From the NCBI GenBank assembly GCA_944320405.1, contig CALUHI010000013.1:1-62444 (forward strand): a stretch of DNA of 62,444 nt, read 5' to 3'. The translations under genes were made by a program, and so were the position numbers. Below the pieces are notes generated by a model. The model searched no databases and was not told the DNA's origin. It saw only the letters and a list, made by a program, of their open reading frames with translations. Origin of the DNA: an uncultured Eggerthellaceae bacterium. GTDB taxonomy: Bacteria; Actinomycetota; Coriobacteriia; Coriobacteriales; Eggerthellaceae. Shown piece by piece: positions 39,489 through 46,984 of this stretch; position 1 is the stretch's first letter, and every line of letters begins with the position of its first letter.

Positions 39489-40069
39489 CAGACGACCCTG
39501 AACGTCTTGTTCCCGCACTGGCCGCAGATGCTCGTGGTCAACTGCTGCGGGCTTTCGAACCGGTACTGCATCCCGCATACCTCGCAGGCCGCAATGAAGC
39601 CGCCGCTGTAGGGCGCGGGCTTTTCGTCGAGGCTCGTTTCCGTCTCTTCGATGGCCCTCATTTCGTCAGCCGACGCGATGCTCTCGGTCGATCCGATTCC
39701 CAGGATTCCCAAAGCCCTGCCCACGGCTGACGTTTCGCAGTTCTCCAGGTAGCTCGTCGCGTTGATCATGCCCTTCCGAACCTCGTACGCATGCCCGGTC
39801 GCCACGAGCTGATCGCCCACGTAGACAAGGGCCTTCACGACGCACCGATCGCCGTTGTCTTGCAAGAGCTGCGTTTCGATCCTTCCGAGCGGCGGCGGGT
39901 AAAGCTCGCGGAAGCCGAGAACGCGCTGGGTTACCTCCACATATGGCTTCCCTTTGATGCTCACCGTTTTTAGACGGGAGTTGATCTCGTCAATCGATCC
40001 GGGGTTTCCAACGAACTCCGTTTCGACGGAATCCTCTTCACCGCCGAAGTTGATTACCTCATCCGACAT
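39488..40069 (-). CDS. ERF-like single-strand annealing protein
   Basis: 193 residues. GHAYEVRKGMINATSYLENCETSAVGRALGILGIG carries the segment typical of ERF/Sak3-type phage recombination proteins, and a C-terminal CEVCGMQYR and CGQCGNKTF zinc ribbon follows. Anneals complementary strands during recombination with SSB. The exact subfamily is uncertain. Confidence 0.65.
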   Translation of the reverse strand: MSDEVINFGGEEDSVETEFVGNPGSIDEINSRLKTVSIKGKPYVEVTQRVLGFRELYPPPLGRIETQLLQDNGDRCVVKALVYVGDQLVATGHAYEVRKGMINATSYLENCETSAVGRALGILGIGSTESIASADEMRAIEETETSLDEKPAPYSGGFIAACEVCGMQYRFESPQQLTTSICGQCGNKTFRVV

Positions 40070-41147
40070 TTCGCTTCCTTTCCTGCTCGCTCCAATAGAC
40101 TTCTTCGAGCGTTCCGGAGACGAACCTTCCGGTCACCCCAAGGGATCCGCACACCTTCCCTATCTGCTTGCATTGCTCGGTGGTTGCGGCGTCGATGATC
40201 ATGATTCGAGGCTTGGCGGGATCGGGCTTCATGAAAGACGCTCTCTGCGGAGGCGTTTCAACCGGCTGCGCTTCGGCGATCTCCGGAGTTTGCGGCAGGT
40301 CGTTCACCGGCTGAACAGGTTCCGCGGGCGCGGGTTGGCGGTACTGATCCATCTCGCGCTTCATCTCTTCGACGCGCTTGCGCTCCCTGTCCTTTTCAGC
40401 CGCATAGGTGATGGCGTCGTTCAGGTCGAGCGTTTCGAAGTAGCGAAGCTCCGCCTCTTCGAAGTATTCGAGGTTCATGTTCTTTAGGGCTTCCCAGCCC
40501 GAGACGATCTTGTCGGCCTTTTCCTCAAGCTCGTTTTTCGCCTTCCATACCTTGCACGTGAGGTTCAGCCATTTCTTCTCGTGAACGCGCTCGTAAGGCA
40601 CGGCATCGGCGAGCATTCCCACATACGCCTCGTAATGCTCTTCAAGTTCTTGGTACTTGGCGTCGTCGATTGCCTGACGTGCTTCCTTCTCGACCGTTTG
40701 GAGCCTTTCGGAAACCTTTTTGATCCGGTCTCGAATCGCGTTGCATTTCGATTCGAATTCGATAAGCGGTGCGTCGTAGTTCCGCTTAACGGACTTGCGC
40801 TTGTCGTCGATTTCCTTCGCAAGGCCGTTCAGGTTCTTCCGATGCTGTGCGCATTGCTCCACTTCCTCGGGGTTGTCGGCAGACGGCTCCCAACCTTCGT
40901 AGAACGAAAGCGTCCGATCCACCCATGCTTCCAACTCATCGAAGTTGGCGTTGATGGTTCCCGCCTTTGACACAACCGCGAGCTGCTTGCCTTGCGGCTC
41001 GATCACTTCGGCCTCGACCACGCCGTCTTCTTCGTCGGAAGCGGTCAAAGCGGCGATGATGTCGGCTTTCAATTTCGGCACTGGGTCGATCCCGCGCCGA
41101 TGCGCCAAGTCTTTCAGCTCGGCGACCTTCATGTCTTCGTACTTCAT
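40059..41147 (-). CDS. SAP-domain plus DUF1351-like recombination-associated protein
   Basis: 362 residues. Residues 1-36 form a SAP-like DNA-binding motif (MKVAELKDLAHRRGI). Residues 75-260 are coiled-coil and resemble DUF1351 (KSVKRNYDAPLIEFESKCNAI), which accompanies phage annealing proteins. A Pro-rich linker and a C-terminal alpha/beta part (RIMIIDAATTEQCKQIGKVC) end it. Overlaps the ERF-like gene by 11 bases. Confidence 0.75.
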   Translation of the reverse strand: MKYEDMKVAELKDLAHRRGIDPVPKLKADIIAALTASDEEDGVVEAEVIEPQGKQLAVVSKAGTINANFDELEAWVDRTLSFYEGWEPSADNPEEVEQCAQHRKNLNGLAKEIDDKRKSVKRNYDAPLIEFESKCNAIRDRIKKVSERLQTVEKEARQAIDDAKYQELEEHYEAYVGMLADAVPYERVHEKKWLNLTCKVWKAKNELEEKADKIVSGWEALKNMNLEYFEEAELRYFETLDLNDAITYAAEKDRERKRVEEMKREMDQYRQPAPAEPVQPVNDLPQTPEIAEAQPVETPPQRASFMKPDPAKPRIMIIDAATTEQCKQIGKVCGSLGVTGRFVSGTLEEVYWSEQERKRNVG

Positions 41148-41195
41148 TCAACCCTCTTTCGCAGCAATACACTTGTCTCTGTTCTTGTTTTTCAT
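41148..41195 (-). CDS. Possible 15-residue leader peptide
   Basis: A short frame (MKNKNRDKCIAAKEG) with GGAGCG just before its ATG. Its stop touches the next gene's ATG. It could couple translation; too short to be sure. Confidence 0.25.
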   Translation of the reverse strand: MKNKNRDKCIAAKEG

Positions 41196-41584
41196 CGCTC
41201 CGCCCCCAATCCGGGCAGGTAGCTGACGGGCAGAAGCCCGTAGCAGTCGATGTCGCTGTCCCTGAATTTGATCGGCGCTCCGTCAAGCGATCCGTCGTGG
41301 AGTACGAGATAGCGGGAGATGCCCGCCCAATAGTCGTTGTTGAACGCGTAGGGGTCTGATCCGACCTTGATGTTCCTATCGACGCAGAAGGACGCCACGC
41401 GATCCCTCACGCGGCCCGCCCTCTCATTCGATTGCATTGATTTGACGAAGCCGTAGATCGCGAAGAACGCGTCGTGGTTCGCCTCCATCCACCTTTGGCA
41501 CTCTTCGGCGAGACGCCTACCGTTGAGTAGGCGCTCTCCCGAAATGGTGAAAAGGCGCTCATGCGGGGATTTGATCGGCTTCAT
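41192..41584 (-). CDS. Hypothetical protein, early operon start
   Basis: 130 residues, helical and basic at the start (KPIKSPHERLFTISGERLL) with a Tyr/Asp-rich C-terminus (RDSDIDCYGLLPVSYLP). TGATG coupling to the membrane-protein gene upstream. No family recognised. Confidence 0.65.
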   Translation of the reverse strand: MKPIKSPHERLFTISGERLLNGRRLAEECQRWMEANHDAFFAIYGFVKSMQSNERAGRVRDRVASFCVDRNIKVGSDPYAFNNDYWAGISRYLVLHDGSLDGAPIKFRDSDIDCYGLLPVSYLPGLGAER

Positions 41585-41805
41585 CACCACCACCCCCGAA
41601 TGAAATGCCCGTAGGCCCATGCGAAGGCCCAGAGAAAAGCGAAGCAGGAAAGCACGACCGCCGAGCATGCGGCGAATGTGACCGCGACCTGCCGGTTGCT
41701 CATGCTTCCACGCAACCTGCTATAATTCCGACCAGGACGGCATTCGCTGTTGTCTTGCGCCCGCAGGTTGTCAGGCCGATGCGGGCGCTTCCCTTTCTGG
41801 TTCAT
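41584..41805 (-). CDS. Small membrane protein, early operon
   Basis: 73 residues: polar basic N-terminus, then one long hydrophobic helix (VAVTFAACSAVVLSCFAFLW) and a short tail. ATG 41805 has an AAAGGAGGGGAA site. A 39-residue form from ATG 41703 is possible. Could be a superinfection-exclusion or host-takeover factor; unknown. Confidence 0.55.
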   Translation of the reverse strand: MNQKGKRPHRPDNLRAQDNSECRPGRNYSRLRGSMSNRQVAVTFAACSAVVLSCFAFLWAFAWAYGHFIRGWW

Positions 41806-41956
41806 TTCCCCTCCTTTCCCGCGCCATGGCGGCGAAGCCGCTGGCGACGTCGGATAGATGGACGTTCGCAGGGATGCGGAAAACAACCGTCCCGCCCCTG
41901 ATCCTTACCGTGTGCTCGCCCGCAGGGAAAACGACGGGCGAGGCGTTCTCTTTCAT
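41771..41956 (-). CDS. Small hypothetical protein, early operon
   Basis: 61 residues, beta-rich N-terminal half (HTVRIRGGTVVFRIPANVHL). AAAGGAGGTGACAC gives a strong site. No family recognised. Confidence 0.65.
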   Translation of the reverse strand: MKENASPVVFPAGEHTVRIRGGTVVFRIPANVHLSDVASGFAAMARERRGNEPEREAPASA

Positions 41957-41959
41957 GTG

Positions 41960-42163
41960 TCACCTCCTTTCGTTTCGATCTATGCGACCGGCGAGGGTTC
42001 TCCAACCTCGTTCATCCGGTGCTTTTTCAAGTTGCATCCCATCGGGCAACGGCGCGGCGTCGGGGAAGCTTTGCCCTATGTGCTCGAACGCGCACGAAGC
42101 GGTGACCAGCTTTGGATTGGTAGAAGGCTTTTGACGCTTTCGCGCAGCATCCCCTTCTCTCAC
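41960..42163 (-). CDS. Possible first early-operon gene
   Basis: 67 residues, basic, from a GTG at 42163; no strong ribosome site. Its TGA lies in the Shine-Dalgarno sequence of the next gene. Reading-frame evidence is weak. Confidence 0.4.
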   Translation of the reverse strand: MREGDAARKRQKPSTNPKLVTASCAFEHIGQSFPDAAPLPDGMQLEKAPDERGWRTLAGRIDRNERR

Positions 42164-42203
42164 TAGGAGTTATGAGCTAGACGCCGCCCCGTCGCCCGAT
42201 GGT

Positions 42204-42278
42204 TGGGGGCCGTCGCGGGAATCGAACCCGCACACCCGGCTTAGGAGGCCGGTGCTCTATCCGTTGAGCTAGACGGCC
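42204..42278 (-). tRNA. Phage tRNA-Arg (anticodon CCU)
   Basis: GGCCGTC/GACGGCC acceptor stem, a D-arm, the anticodon stem CCGGC/GCCGG with loop CTCCTAA (anticodon CCU, decoding AGG), and a GGTTCGATTCC T-arm. The last bases are CCA, apparently encoded. It lies between the early genes and Cro-like gene, downstream of an operator-like sequence, so it is probably an early transcript that supplements a rare-codon tRNA. Confidence 0.92.
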
Positions 42279-42287
42279 GACTTGCGA

Positions 42288-42308
42288 AATACCCGTTTAA
42301 TTGGTATT
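42288..42308. promoter_or_regulatory. Operator O1 upstream of tRNA/early operon
   Basis: AATACC-N9-GGTATT, a 21-bp inverted repeat. The reverse-oriented sequence at 42559-42579 matches 18 of 21 positions. It overlaps the likely -10 region (leftward TTGTCT at 42311-42316, 17-base spacing) of the early-operon promoter, so repressor binding would block the tRNA and early genes. Confidence 0.65.
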
Positions 42309-42314
42309 GCAGAC

Positions 42315-42342
42315 AAAAAATTAGGGCCTGAACTCTTTCAGG
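42315..42342 (-). terminator. Terminator overlapping the Cro-like stop
   Basis: On the minus strand CCTGAA/TTCAGG with a four-base loop, followed after six bases by TTTTTT. Ends the short cro transcript before the separate early promoter. Confidence 0.65.
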
Positions 42343-42530
42343 GCGTTCCATACGATCTTTTTACCTTCGGGAGAAAGGATTCCGTGAAACTGCCTGATCT
42401 CGTCAAGGCTCAAATTCCCGGGATACTTTTCCCTGTTCAAATAAGTAGTCCTTGAGCAGTTCATTGCAGAAGCGCAGTTTTCAGGAGTAAGTTCGGATGC
42501 ATTTCGCGCCTTTTCAACCCAGCTTTTCAT
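42321..42530 (-). CDS. Cro-like HTH protein
   Basis: 69 residues with a compact HTH (ELTPENCASAMNCSRTTYLN) and a Lys-rich end. It is divergent from the CI-like repressor and separated by operators, the layout of a Cro gene. ATG 42530 follows AAGGGGGTGGGACG. Binding to the same operators is inferred. Confidence 0.65.
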   Translation of the reverse strand: MKSWVEKARNASELTPENCASAMNCSRTTYLNREKYPGNLSLDEIRQFHGILSPEGKKIVWNALKEFRP

Positions 42531-42558
42531 CGTCCCACCCCCTTTCTGGTTGCTGACA

Positions 42559-42579
42559 ATTACCAATATAACGGGTATT
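42559..42579. promoter_or_regulatory. Operator O2 in the lysogeny switch
   Basis: Near-copy in opposite orientation of the operator at 42288 (18 of 21). It covers the -10 TATATT (42565-42570) of the leftward promoter and is the natural site for the CI-like repressor. Confidence 0.7.
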
Positions 42580-42592
42580 ATTTCCATGTCAA
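42565..42592 (-). promoter_or_regulatory. Leftward promoter of the Cro-like gene
   Basis: Minus-strand TTGACA (42592-42587), 16-base spacer, TATATT (42570-42565), about 40 bases before the Cro-like ATG. Perfect -35 and five of six at -10; its -10 lies inside operator O2. Confidence 0.75.
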
Positions 42593-42599
42593 CATTTTT

Positions 42600-42625
42600 A
42601 CCAAATTATTTTGCTAAAATTGGTT
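42600..42625. promoter_or_regulatory. Third operator-like site before the repressor gene
   Basis: ACCAA-N15-TTGGT, sharing the half-site TACCAAT/ATTGGTA with O1 and O2 but with a different spacing. TAAAAT at 42615-42620 could be the -10 of a rightward repressor promoter, allowing autoregulation. The 42593-42638 stretch holds this and the repressor ribosome site. Confidence 0.4.
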
Positions 42626-42638
42626 TAGGAGGTTGACC

Positions 42639-43310
42639 ATGAAGAATTTTATTGGTGACAACATTAACGCTATAAGAGTTCACTTCGGATTGTCCCAAGA
42701 TGATCTTGCGGATGCCATCGACGCATCCCAAACGACCGTGTCTGCATGGGAATGCGGCCAAAGCACCCCAAGAAAAGCGAACGTTCTCAAGATCATGGAC
42801 GCTCTTCCTGGGATAACTTTCGATGACATCATGAGTGAGGATCGCGGGTTTGCTAAACGCGTTCTGAACAAGAGGCTCGAATCTTCGAGAGACGACAAAT
42901 GGACGGACGTTCCCCTGTACGGTGCTATAGCAGCAGGAAAGCCCATCGAGATGATCGAAGTAGAGGAACGCTTCCCCATCCCGTCCACCATGCACGACCG
43001 CTACCCCGAGGCTTTCTTGCTGAAGGTGTCCGGTTCGTCGATGAATCGCGTCATTCCGAACGGCAGCTATGCGCTAGTCAACCCGACGAAAGATGTAGTC
43101 GATGGGAAGGTGTACGCCGTTTGCGTAAACGGGTTCGATGCGACGATCAAGCGCGTCCGCAAGCTGAACAACGGATTCGAACTAAGCCCCGATTCGACTG
43201 ATCCGACTTACGTGTCAAAGACGTTCAATTTCAACGAGCCGGGAACCGAAACCGTGACAGTCATAGGCCGCGTGGTCTATTACGTCCTGCCGTTCGATTG
43301 GGATTTCTAG
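42639..43310 (+). CDS. CI-type repressor (HTH plus S24 peptidase)
   Basis: 224 residues. N-terminal HTH (LSQDDLADAIDASQTTVSAWE) and C-terminal S24 LexA-like autoprotease with catalytic Ser in SGSSMNR and Lys in DATIKRV; AIAAGKP holds the Ala-Gly-type cleavage bond area. Self-cleavage after RecA activation would induce the prophage. ATG 42639 is six bases after AGGAGG. Rightward, divergent from cro. Confidence 0.93.
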   Translation: MKNFIGDNINAIRVHFGLSQDDLADAIDASQTTVSAWECGQSTPRKANVLKIMDALPGITFDDIMSEDRGFAKRVLNKRLESSRDDKWTDVPLYGAIAAGKPIEMIEVEERFPIPSTMHDRYPEAFLLKVSGSSMNRVIPNGSYALVNPTKDVVDGKVYAVCVNGFDATIKRVRKLNNGFELSPDSTDPTYVSKTFNFNEPGTETVTVIGRVVYYVLPFDWDF

Positions 43311-43324
43311 GAAAGGGATGAAAG

Positions 43325-44035
43325 ATGGGCCTGTTCGACAAGATTCAGAAGCCGTCCGAGGGCGGCATGCTCGACAAGGTTTCGACCGCGATCAAAGACA
43401 AGGCGACTGAGGTCAAAGACCTCGCCGAGAAGCAGAAGAGCGAGGTTTCAACCGTCCAGGAGCTTGCCGGTAAGAAGCTGGGCGCCAAGGCGAAGCTTTG
43501 GAAGCAGGAAGACGGCCTCATCTACTTCCAAAGCGATCCGCAGACCCTTTACGAGGTCGTCGGTTTCGAATGGGACGGCGCTCGATTCAACGACGTTACC
43601 ACGACCGTCGGCAAGGAATCCGGGAAGCAGAAGCGCAAGGGCCGCGTGATCGGCGCGACCGTGGGAACGCTCATCGCGCCAGGAATAGGAACCGCCATCG
43701 GAGCTGCTTTCGGAACCGGCAACAAGAAGACCTCCGGCGAGACCACGCAGACGACCACGACCGAATCGGTCGAGGCGGAGACCGTCGCAACGCTCACGCT
43801 CCGCAACGTCGAGAGCGGAGAGGTGTCAGCGTTCAATTTCAAAGGCATGTCCGACAAGCTCCAAGAGCTTCAACTGTTCGCGCAAAGCGCGATGGACGCC
43901 GCCACGACCGTGATCGACGTTCAGCCCGCATCCGACCCGTACGAAGAGCTGAAGCGCATGAAGGAGCTTCTGGACATGGGCATCGTTTCCCAAGAGGAAT
44001 TCGATGCCAAGAAACGTCAGGTCTTGGGAATCTAG
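43325..44035 (+). CDS. SHOCT-domain, glycine-zipper protein (lysogeny gene)
   Basis: 236 residues. Helical N-terminus, a beta-rich pleckstrin-like middle, a Gly-zipper segment (GATVGTLIAPGIGTAIGAAFG, residues about 110-130) and a C-terminal SHOCT motif (LKRMKELLDMGIVSQEEFDAKK). Such proteins are often membrane-associated. Cotranscribed with the repressor, 14 bases after it, so probably expressed in lysogens, possibly as superinfection exclusion or cell-envelope modification. Confidence 0.75.
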   Translation: MGLFDKIQKPSEGGMLDKVSTAIKDKATEVKDLAEKQKSEVSTVQELAGKKLGAKAKLWKQEDGLIYFQSDPQTLYEVVGFEWDGARFNDVTTTVGKESGKQKRKGRVIGATVGTLIAPGIGTAIGAAFGTGNKKTSGETTQTTTTESVEAETVATLTLRNVESGEVSAFNFKGMSDKLQELQLFAQSAMDAATTVIDVQPASDPYEELKRMKELLDMGIVSQEEFDAKKRQVLGI

Positions 44036-44043
44036 GAGGCTAT

Positions 44044-44172
44044 ATGCCGTACATCGTTGACATGGAGCAGCTTTTCGCCGATCTGCGCGAGGTCTTCAAA
44101 AAGCACGGGTGGGACGCATCCGAAGCCTACGATCTCGCCAAGGAGGTTCTGAAGCTGGCGATGACGAAATAA
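44044..44172 (+). CDS. Small acidic helical protein (42 aa)
   Basis: 42 residues forming two helices (DMEQLFADLREVFKKHGW and DLAKEVLKLAM). AGGAGGCTAT precedes the ATG eight bases after the SHOCT gene. No family. Ends before a long hairpin. Confidence 0.65.
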   Translation: MPYIVDMEQLFADLREVFKKHGWDASEAYDLAKEVLKLAMTK

Positions 44173-44176
44173 AGGG

Positions 44177-44216
44177 AGGGATCGCGTCGAAGTTTGGCGA
44201 CCAGGACGCGATCCCT
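44177..44216. other. Twelve-bp hairpin before the integrase gene
   Basis: AGGGATCGCGTC and GACGCGATCCCT separated by 16 bases, perfect stem, no T run. It could be an operator, an intrinsic RNA structure controlling integrase expression, or a weak terminator. Confidence 0.55.
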
Positions 44217-44258
44217 CAGCAGTAGCCAACCGTATAAGGAAGGCAAGGTGATAATACC

Positions 44259-45779
44259 ATGCCGAAGGCCAAACCCGGCCTTTACGCCCTGTACCTTCGC
44301 AAATCCCGCGCCGATATCGACAAAGAGCGTTTGGGCGAGTTCGAAACGCTGGCGAAGCACGAGCAGGAGCTTACCGCGCTTGCGAAGCGCGACGGATACG
44401 CATTGGACGTTCCGTACTACAAAGAGCTTGTGAGCGGCGAGAGGATAGCCGACCGCCACGAATTCCAAAAGATGATGCGCAAGGTGTCGAATGGAGACTA
44501 CGCCGGAATAATCGTCCACTCGGTTTCGCGCCTCGGCAGAGGCGATCCCATGGAGTACGGGTGGATTCTGTTCGTTTTGAAGAGCAGCCGAACCGTCATA
44601 GTCACGCCGACGAAGGTGTACGATCCGAACGACCCCGACGATGCGAGATTCCTGCAAATGGAGATGTTCGTCTCCAACATGGAGCTGGGAAACATCCGCA
44701 GCCGTTTGGTCAGCGGATGCAGGGCGTCGGCCCGCAACGGGTGCTTCATCAAATCGAGACCGCCCTACGGATACGACCGCGCGAAGATCGACGGCATGTG
44801 GACGCTCGTCCCGAACGATGACGCCCCGACCGTCAGGATGGTGTTCGCCAAAGCCGCTTCCGGCGTCACGCTCGGCGAGACGGCCCGCGATATGAACGCA
44901 TCGGGTCTGCGCACCCCTTCAGGAGGCTTCTGGTCGTCTTCGAGGCTCCACTCAATCGTGACCAACCCTCATTACATGGGAATGATCCGCTACGGCTACT
45001 ATCATCGCGAAAAGGTTCCCGTTGACGGATTCGAGACGAAGATCGTCCAAACCCTCAATGAAGACTGCATCATGGTGAAGGGCAAGCACGAGGCCATCGT
45101 TTCCGAAGATGTCTGGCGCAAGGCGAACGACAACTGCCGAAGGCACAGCTCGGCGAAGGTCAAGCGCGGGAAGCACCTCAAGAACCCCCTCGCCGGCCTG
45201 CTCGTATGCAGGAAGTGCGGGAAGGCGATGATCCGGTTCGTGAACACGTGCCAATCGAACGGGAACAAGATAGAGCACTACCGCCATCCGCCCTTCACCG
45301 ACTGCAAGGCGAGGGGCGCTAACATGGCGCTTGTCGTCTCCATCCTGTGCGACGCCCTGGAAGAGATCGCGGAGAACCTGGACGCCGCGATACCGCTCGG
45401 CGACGAGCCGAGGGCTGACGAGCTTGAATCCGTCGAACGCCAGCTAGCCGTCGAATCGAATCGCCTCGACAAGCTGATGGAGCTTTACTTCGCCGACGCC
45501 ATCACCATCGACGAGTTCAAATCGCGCAGGGATGCTTCCGAAGACCTGGTGAGGGAGCTGAAAGCGAAAGCGAAAGAGCTTGGCAGGAAGCGCAAGACGC
45601 CCGCAGAGCTTGCCGTGACCGTCCGCGACGCCATAGGTATGCTTCGCGACGATTCGATCAGCGCGGATGCGAAGAACGCCGCTCTGAAGCAGTTCATCGA
45701 AAGGATAGAGTACGATAACCTGACGGAGCGCCAGCGCGATCAGGATATCCGCCTGTTCGTCACTTTGAAAGAACTATAG
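44259..45779 (+). CDS. int: Large serine integrase
   Basis: 506 residues. The N-terminal resolvase domain has the nucleophile Ser16 in LYLRKSRADI, conserved Arg residues in VSRLGRGD, and helix E in NMELGNIRSRL. A recombinase domain follows (GVTLGETARDMNASGLRTPSGG), then a zinc ribbon (CRKCGK and TDC) and a coiled coil (about 390-450). Integrates and, with a directionality factor not identified here, excises the prophage. The gene ends at the attP arm, as usual. Confidence 0.95.
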   Translation: MPKAKPGLYALYLRKSRADIDKERLGEFETLAKHEQELTALAKRDGYALDVPYYKELVSGERIADRHEFQKMMRKVSNGDYAGIIVHSVSRLGRGDPMEYGWILFVLKSSRTVIVTPTKVYDPNDPDDARFLQMEMFVSNMELGNIRSRLVSGCRASARNGCFIKSRPPYGYDRAKIDGMWTLVPNDDAPTVRMVFAKAASGVTLGETARDMNASGLRTPSGGFWSSSRLHSIVTNPHYMGMIRYGYYHREKVPVDGFETKIVQTLNEDCIMVKGKHEAIVSEDVWRKANDNCRRHSSAKVKRGKHLKNPLAGLLVCRKCGKAMIRFVNTCQSNGNKIEHYRHPPFTDCKARGANMALVVSILCDALEEIAENLDAAIPLGDEPRADELESVERQLAVESNRLDKLMELYFADAITIDEFKSRRDASEDLVRELKAKAKELGRKRKTPAELAVTVRDAIGMLRDDSISADAKNAALKQFIERIEYDNLTERQRDQDIRLFVTLKEL

Positions 45780-45800
45780 CTATCATCGATGCACTTATAC
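45779..45800. other. Right attP half-site arm
   Basis: GCTATCATCG and surrounding 22 bases match the reverse complement of positions 1-22 (16/22), starting at the integrase stop. This is inferred to be the P arm, with crossover at or just beyond 45800, inside the pilin gene. Confidence 0.65.
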
Positions 45801-46019
45801 GCCAACCAAGATGGCGTATTCCGTCGTTCCCTGCCCGCTTTCGCGCGGCATACCGCCTTTGTCTCGTCCCAGAATGCGGGCAGCTTCGATGCGTGCCTGC
45901 GTGCGAACCGCGGAAAGGATCCTCGAGACCCTCACCGCAGCACGCCTTCTCCGACGCACGACGCCGCGTACGATCGAAGACATTCGGCGTATACCTGATT
46001 TCACTTGGAAAGCCATCAT
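45795..46019 (-). pseudogene. Type IVb (Flp) prepilin gene truncated by prophage insertion
   Basis: Host reading frame of 74 residues, ending GQGTTEYAILVGV then stop. G-QGTTEY is the prepilin-peptidase site (cleaved after Gly, Glu at +5), and the hydrophobic N-terminal helix has barely begun when the frame meets phage DNA. The leader is long (about 60 residues, basic). AAAGGAG precedes the start. It directly follows tadC. The remainder should lie beyond the left end of the prophage. Confidence 0.75.
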
Positions 46020-46051
46020 TTCCCTCAGCTCCTTTCTTTCGGTTTTCCGCC

Positions 46052-46984
46052 CTATCCCTGCATCAGCTCCAAGAGCACGGGGCCGAGCACCAAGATCAAC
46101 ATGGCGGGCAAAATGAGCGCGCCCGTAGGAACCATCATCTTCACCGGCGCCTTCGCCACGCGTTCCTCCACCTGCGCACGATGGCGTGCCCGCGCCTCGG
46201 ATGCGGCCGCCTCCAGATCAGGAGCCAAAGTCGACCCAAAGCGCAGCGACCTCACGATCCGCTCCACCGTTCGCTCCAACTGGTCGGAACGATAAGAGCG
46301 CGAAAGATCGCGGAGCGCCTCTTCGCGCGTTCGCAGTCCTAGCGACCAGCTGCTTTGCGCTGATGCACAGGCTTGCGCAAACGACGAGGGGAAATGCTCG
46401 CCGTAAAGTCGCAAGCTACGGTCGAAGGAAAGACCACTTCGCAAGCCGAGCGCCACAACCTCAAGCATCTCGGGCAAGCCGCGTTCAAGCTCCAGCGCCC
46501 GCCGCTGCTCCATTCGGCGCAACGCCCATACAGGAGCCGAATAGCCCAACGCCGCACCCGCAAGCGCCAGCAGGACGCCAAGCTCCCACGACAGAAGAAC
46601 GCCCAAAAGGAAGCCCGCGCCCGCGCCGAAGCCCGCCAAGCGAACCCGAGCGGCGCGCAGCCCTGCCACTCCAAGCGCTCCCTCCATGCCGGCGTGCCTC
46701 AACAGCCCCGCAATGTGTTCGTCTGAAGCGCGCGCAACAATGGGCCCCGCGTGCGGACGCGCCGCCTGCGCAGCCCCTTCCGTTCCAACGGCAAACGTCA
46801 AAACGACGCGTTCAACGCCCTCGGCACCATGCATGGGAGCCAGGTTTCCCATCACGCGCATTCGCGATGCCCGCCCTGCCGTCCGCGCACCACCCGCCAA
46901 CGCACCTTTCACAACCAACGCGACGGCAAGAAAGGCGGACAGGGCAGCAGCTGTCACCAGGACGACTTCGACCGCGGGGCTCAT
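46052..46984 (-). CDS. tadC: Tad pilus platform protein TadC
   Basis: 310 residues. T2SSF (GspF-like) domain near residues 165-290 (LELERGLPEMLEVVALGLRSGLSF), flanked by transmembrane helices at the N-terminus, about 112-150, and the C-terminus (GALILPAMLILVLGPVL). It forms the inner-membrane platform with TadB for pilus assembly. ATGA-type overlap with tadB. Confidence 0.85.
   Translation of the reverse strand: MSPAVEVVLVTAAALSAFLAVALVVKGALAGGARTAGRASRMRVMGNLAPMHGAEGVERVVLTFAVGTEGAAQAARPHAGPIVARASDEHIAGLLRHAGMEGALGVAGLRAARVRLAGFGAGAGFLLGVLLSWELGVLLALAGAALGYSAPVWALRRMEQRRALELERGLPEMLEVVALGLRSGLSFDRSLRLYGEHFPSSFAQACASAQSSWSLGLRTREEALRDLSRSYRSDQLERTVERIVRSLRFGSTLAPDLEAAASEARARHRAQVEERVAKAPVKMMVPTGALILPAMLILVLGPVLLELMQG

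Noticed and set aside
42204-42278. tRNA-Arg as the attachment site of the prophage
   Set aside because: It lies inside the phage, with phage genes on both sides, and a serine integrase at the far end defines another junction.
22-45815. GCCATCTTG near the left end and CCAAGATGGC near the right as a direct-repeat att core
   Set aside because: They are inverted rather than direct, so cannot be the two copies of a crossover core. The longer inverted arms beside them explain the ends better.
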